Origin: Stappia sp.
Lineage (GTDB): Bacteria; Pseudomonadota; Alphaproteobacteria; Rhizobiales; Stappiaceae
Assembly: GCA_002722295.1 (NCBI GenBank)
Contig: PBLF01000013.1
Span: forward strand, 1 to 64,000
Direction of reading: 5' to 3'
DNA: 64,000 nt
The position numbers and the translations under genes were made by a program. Under the pieces are notes generated by a model. The model was not told the DNA's origin. It saw nothing but the letters and a program-made list of their open reading frames with translations, and searched no databases. Below, one piece after another: positions 20,101 through 27,790 of this stretch (positions are counted from its first letter, which is position 1; every line of letters starts with the position of its first letter).

Positions 20101-20860
20101 CCTGCCGCTTGCAACGCTGCCCGAAACGTTGCCGGCGCGTTTTGCCATCGAGCGGCGGGCGCTTGACCGCGCCTCCTGGCTTTCTGTCCGGGATGCGGCG
20201 GCCAACCGAGGCGTGTCCGGCACGGCGCTGGTGCTTGCGGCCTTCGCCGCCGGTTTGCGCGGATGGTCGGCGGACACGCAGCGGTTCTCCTTGCAACTCG
20301 CCTACCCCGACCGCAAGCCGCTGCATGCGGAAGCCATGAACACCGCCTGCGAGGCGAGCGCGGCGATGGCGGTGCCATTCGACTTCTCCAGGGTGACGAC
20401 CTTCGGTGAGTTCATGCAGCGCACCGAGGACGCAATCCGCGAGAATCTCTCGCCGCTGCTGTGCGGAGGGCTTGCGGATGACACTGCGGCGGATCTTCCG
20501 ACGCTGGTGTTCCCGGTCGCGATGACGTCGCTGCTCGGTGTGCGGCAGGCCTATGCGCTACCGGAAAGCGCCGATCCGCTGCTCGGCATGCCCACCTATG
20601 AATACGCGGTCCAGCCGCAGGTCGCGCTGCATTTCCAGGTGCTGGAGGAAGAGCGCGAACTGCTGTGCAACATCGACGAGATCGCCGGCCTGTTCCCGCA
20701 AGGGCTCGCAGCATCCGTCTTCGATACGGTGATGGCGATCCTCTCGAAAGGCGAGACGGCATGGTCGCTGCCGCTGGAGGAGTTCGCCCGCTCCGGGGCG
20801 CCAGCGGAGCACGAAGCCAGCTTGCGTGCCTGGCTCGGAGGACTCGACCATGGCGGGTGA
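14192..20860 (+). CDS. PKS-NRPS protein KS-MT-KR-ACP-ACP-Cy, without AT
   Basis: This 2222-aa protein opens with a KS (Cys188, His324, His364). A 150-residue linker with a TETETETE tract follows, then a C-methyltransferase with an intact SAM loop (EIGAGTGGTT near 785). A reductase-type region comes next (about 960-1490), then two tandem ACPs (Ser1601 and Ser1685, 84 residues apart) and a heterocyclization domain (Asp1901, Asp1906, Ser1909). It corresponds to the front of yersiniabactin HMWP1, which is KS-AT-MT-KR-ACP-Cy-MT-PCP-TE. No GHSxG acyltransferase motif is present. The KR has His1451 where the catalytic Tyr should be. No carrier protein or TE follows the Cy. The expected job is addition of a methylated malonate unit to the bis-thiazoline intermediate. 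ATG 14192 has AGGA 6 nt upstream; the longer frame upstream lies inside the preceding gene. Confidence 0.88.
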   Translation: MRAFDMSLFTEIYQDVEPVAIIGAGCRFMDAADPFTFWRRLADGEELSRRITAQDLVAAGLDPALLERDDFVPVASVVEEAEHFDTGLFGYSPAEAATIDPQQRLFLACSREALDMAGLAESVAGMRVGVFGAARMSTFSMPQPEDVLSAGQSRTFQRLIGNDKDYLATRTAYKLGLTGPAMTVQTACSSSLVAVHVACEQLRSGECDLALAGGAALTFPMAAGYFHQPGMIFSPDGTCRPFDADASGTFIGNGVGVVLLKPLRRALEDGDGILAVIRGSAVNNDGTDKAGFTAPSLAGQKAVIEEAMALAGVISERIGMVETHGTATPLGDPIELNALAEAFGRDTPRRHPCALGALKANTGHLDTAAGIGALIKAAFSVRTGLIAPCLHFHQPNPALEIDATPFIVPQALQAWPDGPRIAGVSSFGIGGTNCHVIVEDLPEPLKPARSKAEGPLRLALSAPDLPALRVLSQAHADLLLEGAYEGELPRYCETLVRQHRGASGARLEVGGGSGLELARTLSLFARSGGEDAAFVRDEAAPAPRWRAGVTETETETEAELPAGPAGPRVVAPVAPRVGGRIARPGARAREDDGWGEMVASLQEASRLRAAEHDWSSLDAEGAAVARLHAIYVAHAFDRLGVFADGAWRTVEEAMAAGGILLHYAQLTARLLRDLVDEDVLRRDGDRFGALQVTPMGEAEPLLTDMAGRGYRRLTGMVARVGPQLAEMLTGAVDAVSLVFPSAAMDDVEDMYERQRDSVFLNDLAADAVAALVEELPADKPLRVLEIGAGTGGTTSALLPVLPARRTRYTFTDIGPLFLRKARDKFAAFPFLDFATLDIEKDLVAQGFEPGGYDLVVAANVLHNGRDLTRVLADVRGLLAPGGVLLMREISQPKPLFDFVFGPLVPVLDDIEARGGELFPSLARWGAFLTGAGWSDWSSFPPEGQKDGAIGETILLARNGPAAPGRAVATSAQLLQRGSFGDEADLLAGLAARGGEGFWRFAGIQLAPAATAQVACWITASHELALATEEGEHLISARPVPFVGAALPPLPGENATTVAGSLVEALRPALAGFDGQGPLVADAVSGTGTEVSDGRLSVRTREDGGLDIAVFDKTDWPVLWIDNLRSARPAAAATRPQLCHWRWEAANSRSYAGHVAAVIPFETGLSLPPDAGSGDTCLVDLTKAGEAWLLSDLSAALAALLPAAEKAGCRVVLLTRGALAAVPWDRPAAPLMAGLAGLVRVAAQEFPDLALRLVDDDGSHGEDALHRACLVEDGEAVVALRRGRRFVPRLVAQEVAPSSFGVEADGLHLLLGGLSPMGLATAEWLAGKGARSIRIAARRTPSDAEAARIAALTAAGVRVTVDSDVDLTDENDLDQLFAGIEGLGLASLFHFAGHLEDRPLASLEVAALERVLAPKLLPAEALCRHIARLAPRRVVFASSAATVFGPAGQGAHAIANAALEGLATALRADGIAATALAWGFWDDGRAERVQLAQDLAGRGMLTLAPDEALSLMETALGLGHAVASPLHVDWQALTNAAGGRLPPALSRMAPAAPTREPALAHGDAVEPRGIETWLVERLASLLALPRERIDMQASLLSLGIDSLMMLELAQAVKGELGLELSATFALQDQTLASLARHLGEAGGQLPPKEAGADLATVVAALIADLLSLPADVVHPESRLIDLGLDSLLFLDLSERLAAETGLRLSSETAMRFDTVAALVEGIRSQGSSREDVEAGSLRAALVELSASREGLVLANGDLAPVPARPAMSWPLSPLQRAWWLGRRDEAPLGGTARHMYVEYDKAAASFDLDVFEQAWTRFVHRHPALRMAIDDEGGAVLAEVGPVPPIVREDLSDLPDVECEERLAETRRRMSAQAFDLSAWPFFEWRASLLPGGRIRLHFDIDTTFLDIESFQVMLRELGRYVADPGRPLPQLSFSATDYMRGMALLGETKAAVVARKAAGERLAALPPAPDLPLATLPETLPARFAIERRALDRASWLSVRDAAANRGVSGTALVLAAFAAGLRGWSADTQRFSLQLAYPDRKPLHAEAMNTACEASAAMAVPFDFSRVTTFGEFMQRTEDAIRENLSPLLCGGLADDTAADLPTLVFPVAMTSLLGVRQAYALPESADPLLGMPTYEYAVQPQVALHFQVLEEERELLCNIDEIAGLFPQGLAASVFDTVMAILSKGETAWSLPLEEFARSGAPAEHEASLRAWLGGLDHGG

Positions 20861-21974
20861 GGCGCTGAACGTCGTCGTCTGCGGCACCTGCTTCGGCGAG
20901 CACTATCTTGCCGCCATCGCACGGCTTGGCGGGGATGTCCGCCTGGCCGGCATCCTGGCGCGCGGCGGGGCGCGCTCGCGTGCGCTCTCCGCTCATCTGG
21001 ACGTGCCGCTCTACCGGGACGTTGCGGATCTGCCGGCAGATATCGACGTGGCCTGCGTGGTGGTCCGTACCACGTTGTTTGGCGGCGACGGCAGTCGCCT
21101 TGCCGAGGCATTGCTGAAGCGTGGCATTCACGTGCTTCAGGAGCACCCTGTCCATCCGGGAGAGGTTGTCTCGCTGCGACGGCATGCGGAAGCCGTGGGC
21201 GTGCGCTATCACGTCAACAGCTTCTACCCGCATCTGCCGGCATTCCGGCACTTCATCGCCTATGCGAGCGCGGGCGGCGAACGGGCGCCGGCCGCCTTTG
21301 CGGAAGTCACCACCAGCCCGCAGCTGCTCTATTCGGCGCTCGACAGCCTGGGGCGCAGCCTCGGCTCGCTGGCCGGGCTCGAATGCGTCGGGCCTCTGGT
21401 TCCCCCGTCCGAGGCGTTGCCGTTCCACGCCTTCCAGGGGCGGGTCGGTGGCGTTCCCTTCTCCTTGATGCTGCAGTCTTGGCTCGACCCGTCCGACCCG
21501 GATCACCATTCACTGGTCATGCATCGCATGGCGGTCGGCTGGCCGGAGGGGACCGTCAATCTGGTCAACAGTTTCGGCCCCGTCGTGTGGAGCCACTCGC
21601 TCTATGCACCCGACTACCGGCAGGACGGGGAGGCGAGCTCCTATCTGCTGTCTCCGGAACGCCATGTCGGTTGCCGTCACTTCACGCAGCCGAGTGCCCA
21701 TGTGCTGGGCGCGCCCGCCGGCGCGCCGTTCTGGGATGTGGTGCATGCCGCATTCCCCGAGGCCATCGGTCATGCGCTTGCCGAGCTGTGCCGTGCCATC
21801 GAAACGCCAGGCAGCGTGCGCTGGCAGTCGGACGCCTATCTCGCTGATCTCGGCAAGGCCTGGCTGGCCATACTGCGCCAGGCCGGCCCTCCGCATGAAC
21901 GTGCCATGCCGGTACCGCCGCCGCCCTATCCCGATCCTGTAGAATTCGCAAGGACACTCACCGATGCCGACTGA
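20850..21974 (+). CDS. Thiazolinyl imide reductase (PchG/Irp3 family)
   Basis: This 374-aa NAD(P)-dependent oxidoreductase starts with a Rossmann segment (VVVCGTCFGEHYLAAI) and carries the VLQEHPVHPGEV motif of the PchG/Irp3/YbtU family. Those enzymes reduce one carrier-bound thiazoline to a thiazolidine during pyochelin and yersiniabactin assembly. The start ATG 20850 overlaps the end of the preceding gene by 11 nt and has GGAGGA 7 nt upstream, so the genes are translationally coupled. Its presence predicts a thiazoline-thiazolidine core rather than two thiazolines. Confidence 0.85.
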   Translation: MAGEALNVVVCGTCFGEHYLAAIARLGGDVRLAGILARGGARSRALSAHLDVPLYRDVADLPADIDVACVVVRTTLFGGDGSRLAEALLKRGIHVLQEHPVHPGEVVSLRRHAEAVGVRYHVNSFYPHLPAFRHFIAYASAGGERAPAAFAEVTTSPQLLYSALDSLGRSLGSLAGLECVGPLVPPSEALPFHAFQGRVGGVPFSLMLQSWLDPSDPDHHSLVMHRMAVGWPEGTVNLVNSFGPVVWSHSLYAPDYRQDGEASSYLLSPERHVGCRHFTQPSAHVLGAPAGAPFWDVVHAAFPEAIGHALAELCRAIETPGSVRWQSDAYLADLGKAWLAILRQAGPPHERAMPVPPPPYPDPVEFARTLTDAD

Positions 21975-23604
21975 ACCGGTCGTAGAACGAACCCGCAGCG
22001 CATATGCAGCCCTCGACGAGGCATTTGTGAAAGCCGGGCTCGACGGGCACGCGCATTTCCTCAACTGGGGCTACGAGCCCGTTCCCGGCCTTGCCGACAA
22101 TGCCTTACCCGGCCTCGTGCGGCCCGGTTCCAACGAGACCAGCGAGCGGTTGGTCGCCGAGCTCGTGGGTCCCGTCTCGCTCGACAATCTGAGGATGGCG
22201 GACATCGGCTGTGGTCGCGGCGGCGCGCTGGACGTCATCTTGCGCCGGTTTCACCCGCTGTCGGCAACGGGTCTGGATCTCAGTGCCGACAACATCGCCG
22301 GGGCTCGCCGTCTGCTTGCCGGGCGGCGGGTGCGCCTGCAGGTGGCCGATGCCTGCGCCGTGCCGCTTGCCGATGCGAGCCAGGACATTGTCCTCAACCT
22401 GGAATCCTCCGGTGCCTATCCGAACATGGGTGCCTTCCTGCGACATGTCCGCCGCGTTCTGGTGCCCGGAGGACTTTTCCTGCATGGCGATCTCTGGCCT
22501 GCGGAGCTCGTCGATCCGCTCATCGAGACGATGGAGGAGATGGGCTTCGCCCTGGAGAGCCTGCGCGACGTGACGCGGCAGGTCTGCCGCGCACGCGACC
22601 GGATGCCCGCCGGGCTGATGGCGCGCCTTGCCGGCAGCAGGGGAGCGGCAGAGGTCCAGGATTATTTCGCGGCTCCCGGATCGGCCATGTACGATTGCCT
22701 CGATCGCGGCTCCATCGCCTATCTGCTCTGCCGCTGGCGGCGCGGCGAGGATCGCGTCGGAAGTGCGGACACTGCCGTGCTCCAGGAACGCGCGGCTCGG
22801 ATCGAGGAACTGCTGGAAGAAGCGCGCGCATCGCTCGCCGAGCGCTCCGAGTGGTTTCCCTTCGGCGGGCCAAGACATGGCGCCGACGTCAACATCCTCG
22901 CCTTTCCACATGCGGTGGCCGGTGCCTCGGCCTTCAAGAACTGGCAGGCCCAGTTTCCGCGCGACTGGCAGGTGTCGCCGGTTCAGCTTCCCGGCCGCGA
23001 GGGACGGATTGCCGAGCCGCCCTTCACAACGCTGTCGGCGGCCGTCGAGGCGCTGATGCCGAGGGTGAGGCCCTATCGTGATACGCCGCTTGTCCTCGTG
23101 GGCTGGAGCCTTGGCAGCAAGATCGCCTTCGAGCTGGCGCGCAGGCTGGAGCACAACGACATCTGCCAGCCGTTGCTGGTGGTGGCGGGCGTATGTCCCG
23201 GGCCGCACCAGCCCTTGCCGGATCTCAGCAGCTTCTTCGGGGAGGACGGCATGGAAACGCGGCTGCGGCTGCTTGGCGGCACGCCGGAAAACATTCTCTC
23301 GAGCGGCGAGATGCTGTCGGCGCTGCAGACGACGATGGAAGGCGATACGGCCATGGCCGCCAGCTATCGCAGCGAGGCGACGATCCGCGCGCCGATGCTG
23401 GCGCTTTCCGCCACCCGCGACGATCTGGTTTCGCAGGAGGCAGTGGAAAGCTGGCGGCCGCGCACCGCTGGAGGCTTCACCCATCGTCGGCTTGAGGGCG
23501 GCCACTTCATGGCGCGAGACGATGCGGCCGCCGTCGCGAACGTGGTGCGTGAGGCCGTAGCCGCGCGTCTCAACCAAGACCTTCGGCCGGTGGAGGTCGC
23601 ATGA
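21964..23604 (+). CDS. Methyltransferase-thioesterase fusion
   Basis: In this 546-aa protein, residues 1 to about 270 form a class I SAM-dependent methyltransferase (MADIGCGRGGALDV SAM loop; LDLSADNI acidic turn). A short coiled linker follows, rich in Glu, Ala and Arg. Residues about 295-540 form an alpha/beta-hydrolase thioesterase with the nucleophile motif GWSLGS, a late Asp in TRDDLV and His in GGHFMARD. In yersiniabactin HMWP1, MT and TE are separated by a PCP at the end of the megasynthase; here they are fused in a free-standing protein with no carrier domain. The thioesterase probably releases the product. The methyltransferase could N-methylate the thiazolidine nitrogen, as in pyochelin and micacocidin; both roles are inferred. 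It overlaps the reductase gene by 11 nt and has AAGGA 9 nt upstream. Confidence 0.8.
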   Translation: MPTEPVVERTRSAYAALDEAFVKAGLDGHAHFLNWGYEPVPGLADNALPGLVRPGSNETSERLVAELVGPVSLDNLRMADIGCGRGGALDVILRRFHPLSATGLDLSADNIAGARRLLAGRRVRLQVADACAVPLADASQDIVLNLESSGAYPNMGAFLRHVRRVLVPGGLFLHGDLWPAELVDPLIETMEEMGFALESLRDVTRQVCRARDRMPAGLMARLAGSRGAAEVQDYFAAPGSAMYDCLDRGSIAYLLCRWRRGEDRVGSADTAVLQERAARIEELLEEARASLAERSEWFPFGGPRHGADVNILAFPHAVAGASAFKNWQAQFPRDWQVSPVQLPGREGRIAEPPFTTLSAAVEALMPRVRPYRDTPLVLVGWSLGSKIAFELARRLEHNDICQPLLVVAGVCPGPHQPLPDLSSFFGEDGMETRLRLLGGTPENILSSGEMLSALQTTMEGDTAMAASYRSEATIRAPMLALSATRDDLVSQEAVESWRPRTAGGFTHRRLEGGHFMARDDAAAVANVVREAVAARLNQDLRPVEVA

Positions 23605-24374
23605 TGAACGCTCCCCATCGCATAGCTCCGGCGTGGTTTCCCTTCGGCCTGCCGGACGGGCGGGGGAGAGCGGTGCTCTTTGCCTTCCACCATGCCGGTG
23701 GCGCCGCGTCCTTCTTTCATGGCTGGCGGGATCATCCGCTGCTTGCCGACGTCGACGTCTGCCCGGTCGAATTGCCCGGTCGCGGCCGCCGTTTCGCGGA
23801 AGTCGCGACCACCGGTGTCGACGGGTTGCTGGCAGGCCTCGTACCCGCCTTGTGCAGCGCCGTTCCGGCCGGTCGCCCCGTGATCCTTTTCGGGCACAGC
23901 CTCGGGTCCCTCATCGCCTTCGAGGCGGGGCTGGCGATGCAGGCGCGGGGCCTGCCTCCATCGGCTCTCATTGCCTCGGCCCGCCGGGCGCCGCAGTTGC
24001 CGACGCCGCGTCCGTGGCGCCACTCGATGTCCGACATGATGCTGGTCGGCGAGTTGCACCGGCTGGGTGGCACCAGTGACGAGGTGCTGGAAAGCGAGGA
24101 ACTGCTGGAGCTTTTCCTGCCGGCGATCCGGGCGGACTTCGCACTGACCGAAACCTATGCACTGCGGGCGGGCTCGCGGATCGGCTGCCCCGTTCTGGCC
24201 CTGCGCGGTGAGGGCGATCCGGAAGTGTCGGCGGCCGATGTCGATGCCTGGGAAGAGGTCTGCGGATCTCGGTTCGCGCGGGCGGATCTGCCGGGCGACC
24301 ACTTCTATCTCTCTCAACCATCGGTGCTTGCAGACGTCCTAACGCGGCTGCGCCGCCATGCGGGATTGGCGTGA
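23601..24374 (+). CDS. Type II thioesterase (YbtT/PchC-like)
   Basis: This 257-aa alpha/beta-hydrolase has FGHSLGSLIAFE around the nucleophilic serine, the substrate-entry motif FHHAGGAASFF near the N-terminus and the catalytic His in GDHFYL. Free-standing thioesterases of this kind remove wrongly loaded groups from carrier domains of NRPS and PKS lines. It overlaps the MT-TE gene by an ATGA and so belongs to the same transcript. ATG 23604 is equally possible as start and has the better spacing from GGAGG at 23592. Confidence 0.85.
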   Translation: MMNAPHRIAPAWFPFGLPDGRGRAVLFAFHHAGGAASFFHGWRDHPLLADVDVCPVELPGRGRRFAEVATTGVDGLLAGLVPALCSAVPAGRPVILFGHSLGSLIAFEAGLAMQARGLPPSALIASARRAPQLPTPRPWRHSMSDMMLVGELHRLGGTSDEVLESEELLELFLPAIRADFALTETYALRAGSRIGCPVLALRGEGDPEVSAADVDAWEEVCGSRFARADLPGDHFYLSQPSVLADVLTRLRRHAGLA

Positions 24375-24499
24375 CATGCGGGCAACGGTTCGCACGAGGG
24401 GACACGAAAGGCCCCGATCAGGGCTGAAGTGGGCACGATCCGGGTGGCAGACCTTTCGAGGGGTGATTAAGGCCGGAATGTGATCGGGGTAAGCATTTC

Positions 24500-25765
24500 A
24501 TGACATCGCATTCGGGCGCGTCACGCGCTTTCACCTTCAGGGTCCTCAGCCTGTTCATTGGGCTCTACGCGGCTCAGGCCATCACCGGCAGCCTCGTGCA
24601 GACAGGTCTCCCGACCGTGCTGCGGGAGGAGGGGATGGGGCTCGACAGCATCGGCCTGCTGTCGCTGTTGTTCCTGCCCTGGGCTTTGAAGTTCCTGTGG
24701 GCACCGCTGGTCGACGGCGTCTGTGTCGCCCGCTTCGGCCGGCGCCGCTCCTGGCTGTTGTTGTGCCAGTCTCTGATCGTCGGAAGTTTCCTCGTCCTGT
24801 CGCAGGTATCCCCGGCCGATCATTTCGAACTGATGCTCTGCATGTTGCTGGCGGTCGCCGTCTTCGCCGCGACCCAGGACATCGCCACCGACGCGCTGGC
24901 CGTGGAGGTGGTCGAGGAAAATCGCCGGGCCACCGTCAGCAGCGCAGGTGTCTTCGGCGGATATGTCGGGTTCCTGCTTGGCGTCGGGGCGTGGTTGCCC
25001 GTCTATGCCGCTTTCGGCTGGCAGGCTTCGATGCTGTTCATGGCAGGCGTCGTCGCAGTGCTGACGATTCCGGCCGTCGCCGCGCGCGGGATTGAGCAGA
25101 GTGCGCCCGCGCCGTTTGCGGCGGGGCTGTCGCGCCCGAGCCTTTCGGCGTCGTTCCGCAGATCCGAGTATCGCCGCGGCCTCGGCTTCATGCTGGTCTA
25201 CCAGTCGGGCCTGCGCCTCGGCATCGCGCTGATCGGACCGTTTCTCGTCGATACCGGTCTGACGCTCGCCGAGATCGGCTGGCTCAAGGGGGCGGGCGGA
25301 GCAACCGCTGGGCTTGCCGCTGCGCTGGCGATGATGGCCGTCCTGCGGCGTCCCTCTGGGCGCGCCCTGATGCTCGCCGCCCTCGCCAACGCGATCCTGT
25401 TCCTTGTGCTTGCCGCCGTCTGGGCCGGCCTGCTCTCCCGCGATCTCGTGATGCCGCTGATCCTGGCCCAGTCCGCGGCTGCGGCCACGTCGATGATCGC
25501 ACTCTACGCGGTGATGATCGGCTGGTGCTCGCCGCGTCAGGCCGGCACCGACTTCGCCCTTTTGCAGAGCGCCGATGCGGTGTTGGCCATCGCCTTCGGC
25601 ATTGCCGCCGGCTTCATCGGACAGGCGTTCGGACATGCCGCCGTCTTTGCCCTTGCCGCTCTTCTGCTCGTCGCCGGTGCAGCTCTCGCCCGGCGCCTCT
25701 CGATTGCTTCGGAACTGCCTCTGTCTGTCGATGGGGCGTTGGAAATACAAGGAAATAAACAATGA
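24500..25765 (+). CDS. MFS siderophore permease, RhtX/FptX-like
   Basis: This 421-aa protein has about 12 hydrophobic segments and an MFS loop with LWAPLVDGVCVARFGRRRSW, resembling the AmpG-related RhtX/FptX family. Those inner-membrane permeases import ferri-siderophores (rhizobactin, pyochelin) without an ABC transporter. The gene follows the biosynthetic genes after a 125-bp gap and overlaps the TonB receptor gene, so import is more likely than export. Export cannot be ruled out from sequence alone. Confidence 0.75.
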   Translation: MTSHSGASRAFTFRVLSLFIGLYAAQAITGSLVQTGLPTVLREEGMGLDSIGLLSLLFLPWALKFLWAPLVDGVCVARFGRRRSWLLLCQSLIVGSFLVLSQVSPADHFELMLCMLLAVAVFAATQDIATDALAVEVVEENRRATVSSAGVFGGYVGFLLGVGAWLPVYAAFGWQASMLFMAGVVAVLTIPAVAARGIEQSAPAPFAAGLSRPSLSASFRRSEYRRGLGFMLVYQSGLRLGIALIGPFLVDTGLTLAEIGWLKGAGGATAGLAAALAMMAVLRRPSGRALMLAALANAILFLVLAAVWAGLLSRDLVMPLILAQSAAAATSMIALYAVMIGWCSPRQAGTDFALLQSADAVLAIAFGIAAGFIGQAFGHAAVFALAALLLVAGAALARRLSIASELPLSVDGALEIQGNKQ

Positions 25766-27780
25766 GAAGCCATGCTCTGCTGGGTGTTTCCCTTGTCGCG
25801 ATGACCGCCGTGCTGCGACCTTTCCCTTCGCATGCGCAGGACGTGGCCGCGTCCGAGGAACCGATCGTGCTTCCGCGTATTGTCGTCTCGGCCACAAAAC
25901 GCCTACAGGATGCGTTCGAGGCGATCGGCGAGGTTGCGACCGTTGAGGCGGACGAGCTGGAAGAGCGCGGCTTTTCCACAATCGACAGCATCGACCGGGT
26001 GTTTCCGGACGTGCTGATCCGCCAGCGCTCAAGCCGCGCCTATTCCGGCATCACCGTGCGCGGTCAGTCGTCGGTCGACTTCTACAACCCGACCACCCAG
26101 CTCTATGTCGACGGTCTGCCCCAGGATCAGGCGCTGTTCAGCCAGCTTCTGCCGCAGACGCTGGAGCGGGTCGAACTGCTGTACGGTCCGCAAGGAACAC
26201 TCTACGGCCGCAACGCCATCGGCGGCGTGATCAACGTCGTCACCCGCAAGCCGGAGAACGAGTATTTCCTCAGTCCCGTCCTCGACGTGAACAGCCTCGG
26301 CGTTCTCGGCGGCGTGGCCTTTGGCGGTGCGCTGGTCGAGGATGTCCTTTACGGCGATGCGTGGTTCAGCGCCGAGCGTGAGGACGGCGAGATGCGCGAC
26401 ATGGCCACCAATGAGCGCACTGGCGACAGCGAGACGCTGGCTGGCCAGGCTCGCCTGCGCTACGCGCCTGTCGGCAGCCCTCTCGACGTCATGTTCTCCT
26501 ATGGTCGGAACCAGCGCGAATCCGATGAGGAGCGCTTCGTCATGCAGTCGATGCTGGACAGCCGCATCTCCCTGCCCGTGCCCTCGCACTACGACCTGAC
26601 GATCGACAGCTATGGTCTGACCGCCTCCTACGATCTCGGCCCGGCGACGATCACATCGCTGACCGGGTACCAGGACCGCTCGCTGCTGCGCACCATCTTC
26701 GGCTCCTACACGCCCGAATGGCAGAAGACGTTTAACCAGGAACTGCGCATCGCCTCCAATCCGCAGGAGGAGGCGATTCTCGACTATGTCGCCGGTCTCT
26801 ATTTCCAGGATCTCGATTTCCGCCGTGAAGTTCCGGCCTCAACCCTGGCCTCGCATCAGGAAATCCGCTCCTACGCGGCCTTCGGCGAAGTCACCTGGCA
26901 TGCGACGGAGCGGATCGACCTGACCGGTGGCCTGCGGTTCGACTACGAGAAGGTCGACGCTGCGACGACCCTTGCCGGCGTGCGCCAGACGAACAGTGCC
27001 GATTTCTCCGCGCTCTCACCCAAGGTGGGCGCCAGCTACAAGGTCACCGACGACGTGCTCGTCTATGCGCTGTTCAGCACCGGCTTCAAGGCCGGAGGCT
27101 TCACACGCGCGGTGACCCCGACCAATATCGGCTTCTCCTATCAGCCTCAGCACAGCTACAACTATGAGGCTGGCATCAAGGCGAGCCTGTTCGACAACAC
27201 GCTGGAACTCGGCTCCTCCGTTTATTTCACGATGACGGATGACTACCAGCTTTCGGTCGGTCCGGTGACCGGCCAGTACCTGCAGAACGTCGGCGAGGTC
27301 GAGAGCAAGGGCATCAGCCTGATAGCCCGCTGGCAGCCGGTCGATCCCCTCATGCTTTCCGGCGGCATCGCTTTCAACGACAGCTATTTCAGCAGCTATA
27401 ACAATCCCGCCAATCCCGGCGTCGACCTGACCGGAAACAAGGTTCCCTACGCCCCGGACGTCACGGCCAACCTGACCGCGGCCTACACATTCGGCTTGCC
27501 GGGTGAATTCGGCGATCTGGTCGCGCGCGCTGGCGTCACCTATGTCGGCAAGACCTGGTTCGACGAGGCCAACACGGTGGGGCAGGGCGCCTATGCGCTG
27601 TTCGACGCGGGCCTGTCGTGGAAGCATGGCGAGCGTGTCGTTGCGGACCTCTACGTCGACAACATCACCGACGAGACCTACGCGGTCTACGGCTTCGACT
27701 CCGCCGGCTCTGGCTTCGGCAATGTCTACCAGCTCGGCCAGGGGCGCAAGATCGGCGGCCGCCTCAAGATCACGTTCTGA
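25762..27780 (+). CDS. TonB-dependent siderophore receptor
   Basis: This 672-aa outer-membrane receptor has a signal peptide ending near FPSHAQ and a TonB-box-like IVVSATK. The plug domain carries ITVRGQSS and YGPQGTLYGRNAIGGVINVVT. A beta-barrel follows, finishing in LKITF with a terminal Phe. It resembles FyuA/FptA-type receptors. The start overlaps the stop of the permease gene (ATGA at 25762-25765), with AAGGA 8 nt upstream. Together the two genes give an outer- and inner-membrane uptake route for the locus product. Confidence 0.9.
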   Translation: MRSHALLGVSLVAMTAVLRPFPSHAQDVAASEEPIVLPRIVVSATKRLQDAFEAIGEVATVEADELEERGFSTIDSIDRVFPDVLIRQRSSRAYSGITVRGQSSVDFYNPTTQLYVDGLPQDQALFSQLLPQTLERVELLYGPQGTLYGRNAIGGVINVVTRKPENEYFLSPVLDVNSLGVLGGVAFGGALVEDVLYGDAWFSAEREDGEMRDMATNERTGDSETLAGQARLRYAPVGSPLDVMFSYGRNQRESDEERFVMQSMLDSRISLPVPSHYDLTIDSYGLTASYDLGPATITSLTGYQDRSLLRTIFGSYTPEWQKTFNQELRIASNPQEEAILDYVAGLYFQDLDFRREVPASTLASHQEIRSYAAFGEVTWHATERIDLTGGLRFDYEKVDAATTLAGVRQTNSADFSALSPKVGASYKVTDDVLVYALFSTGFKAGGFTRAVTPTNIGFSYQPQHSYNYEAGIKASLFDNTLELGSSVYFTMTDDYQLSVGPVTGQYLQNVGEVESKGISLIARWQPVDPLMLSGGIAFNDSYFSSYNNPANPGVDLTGNKVPYAPDVTANLTAAYTFGLPGEFGDLVARAGVTYVGKTWFDEANTVGQGAYALFDAGLSWKHGERVVADLYVDNITDETYAVYGFDSAGSGFGNVYQLGQGRKIGGRLKITF

Positions 27781-27790
27781 GGCGGACGGC

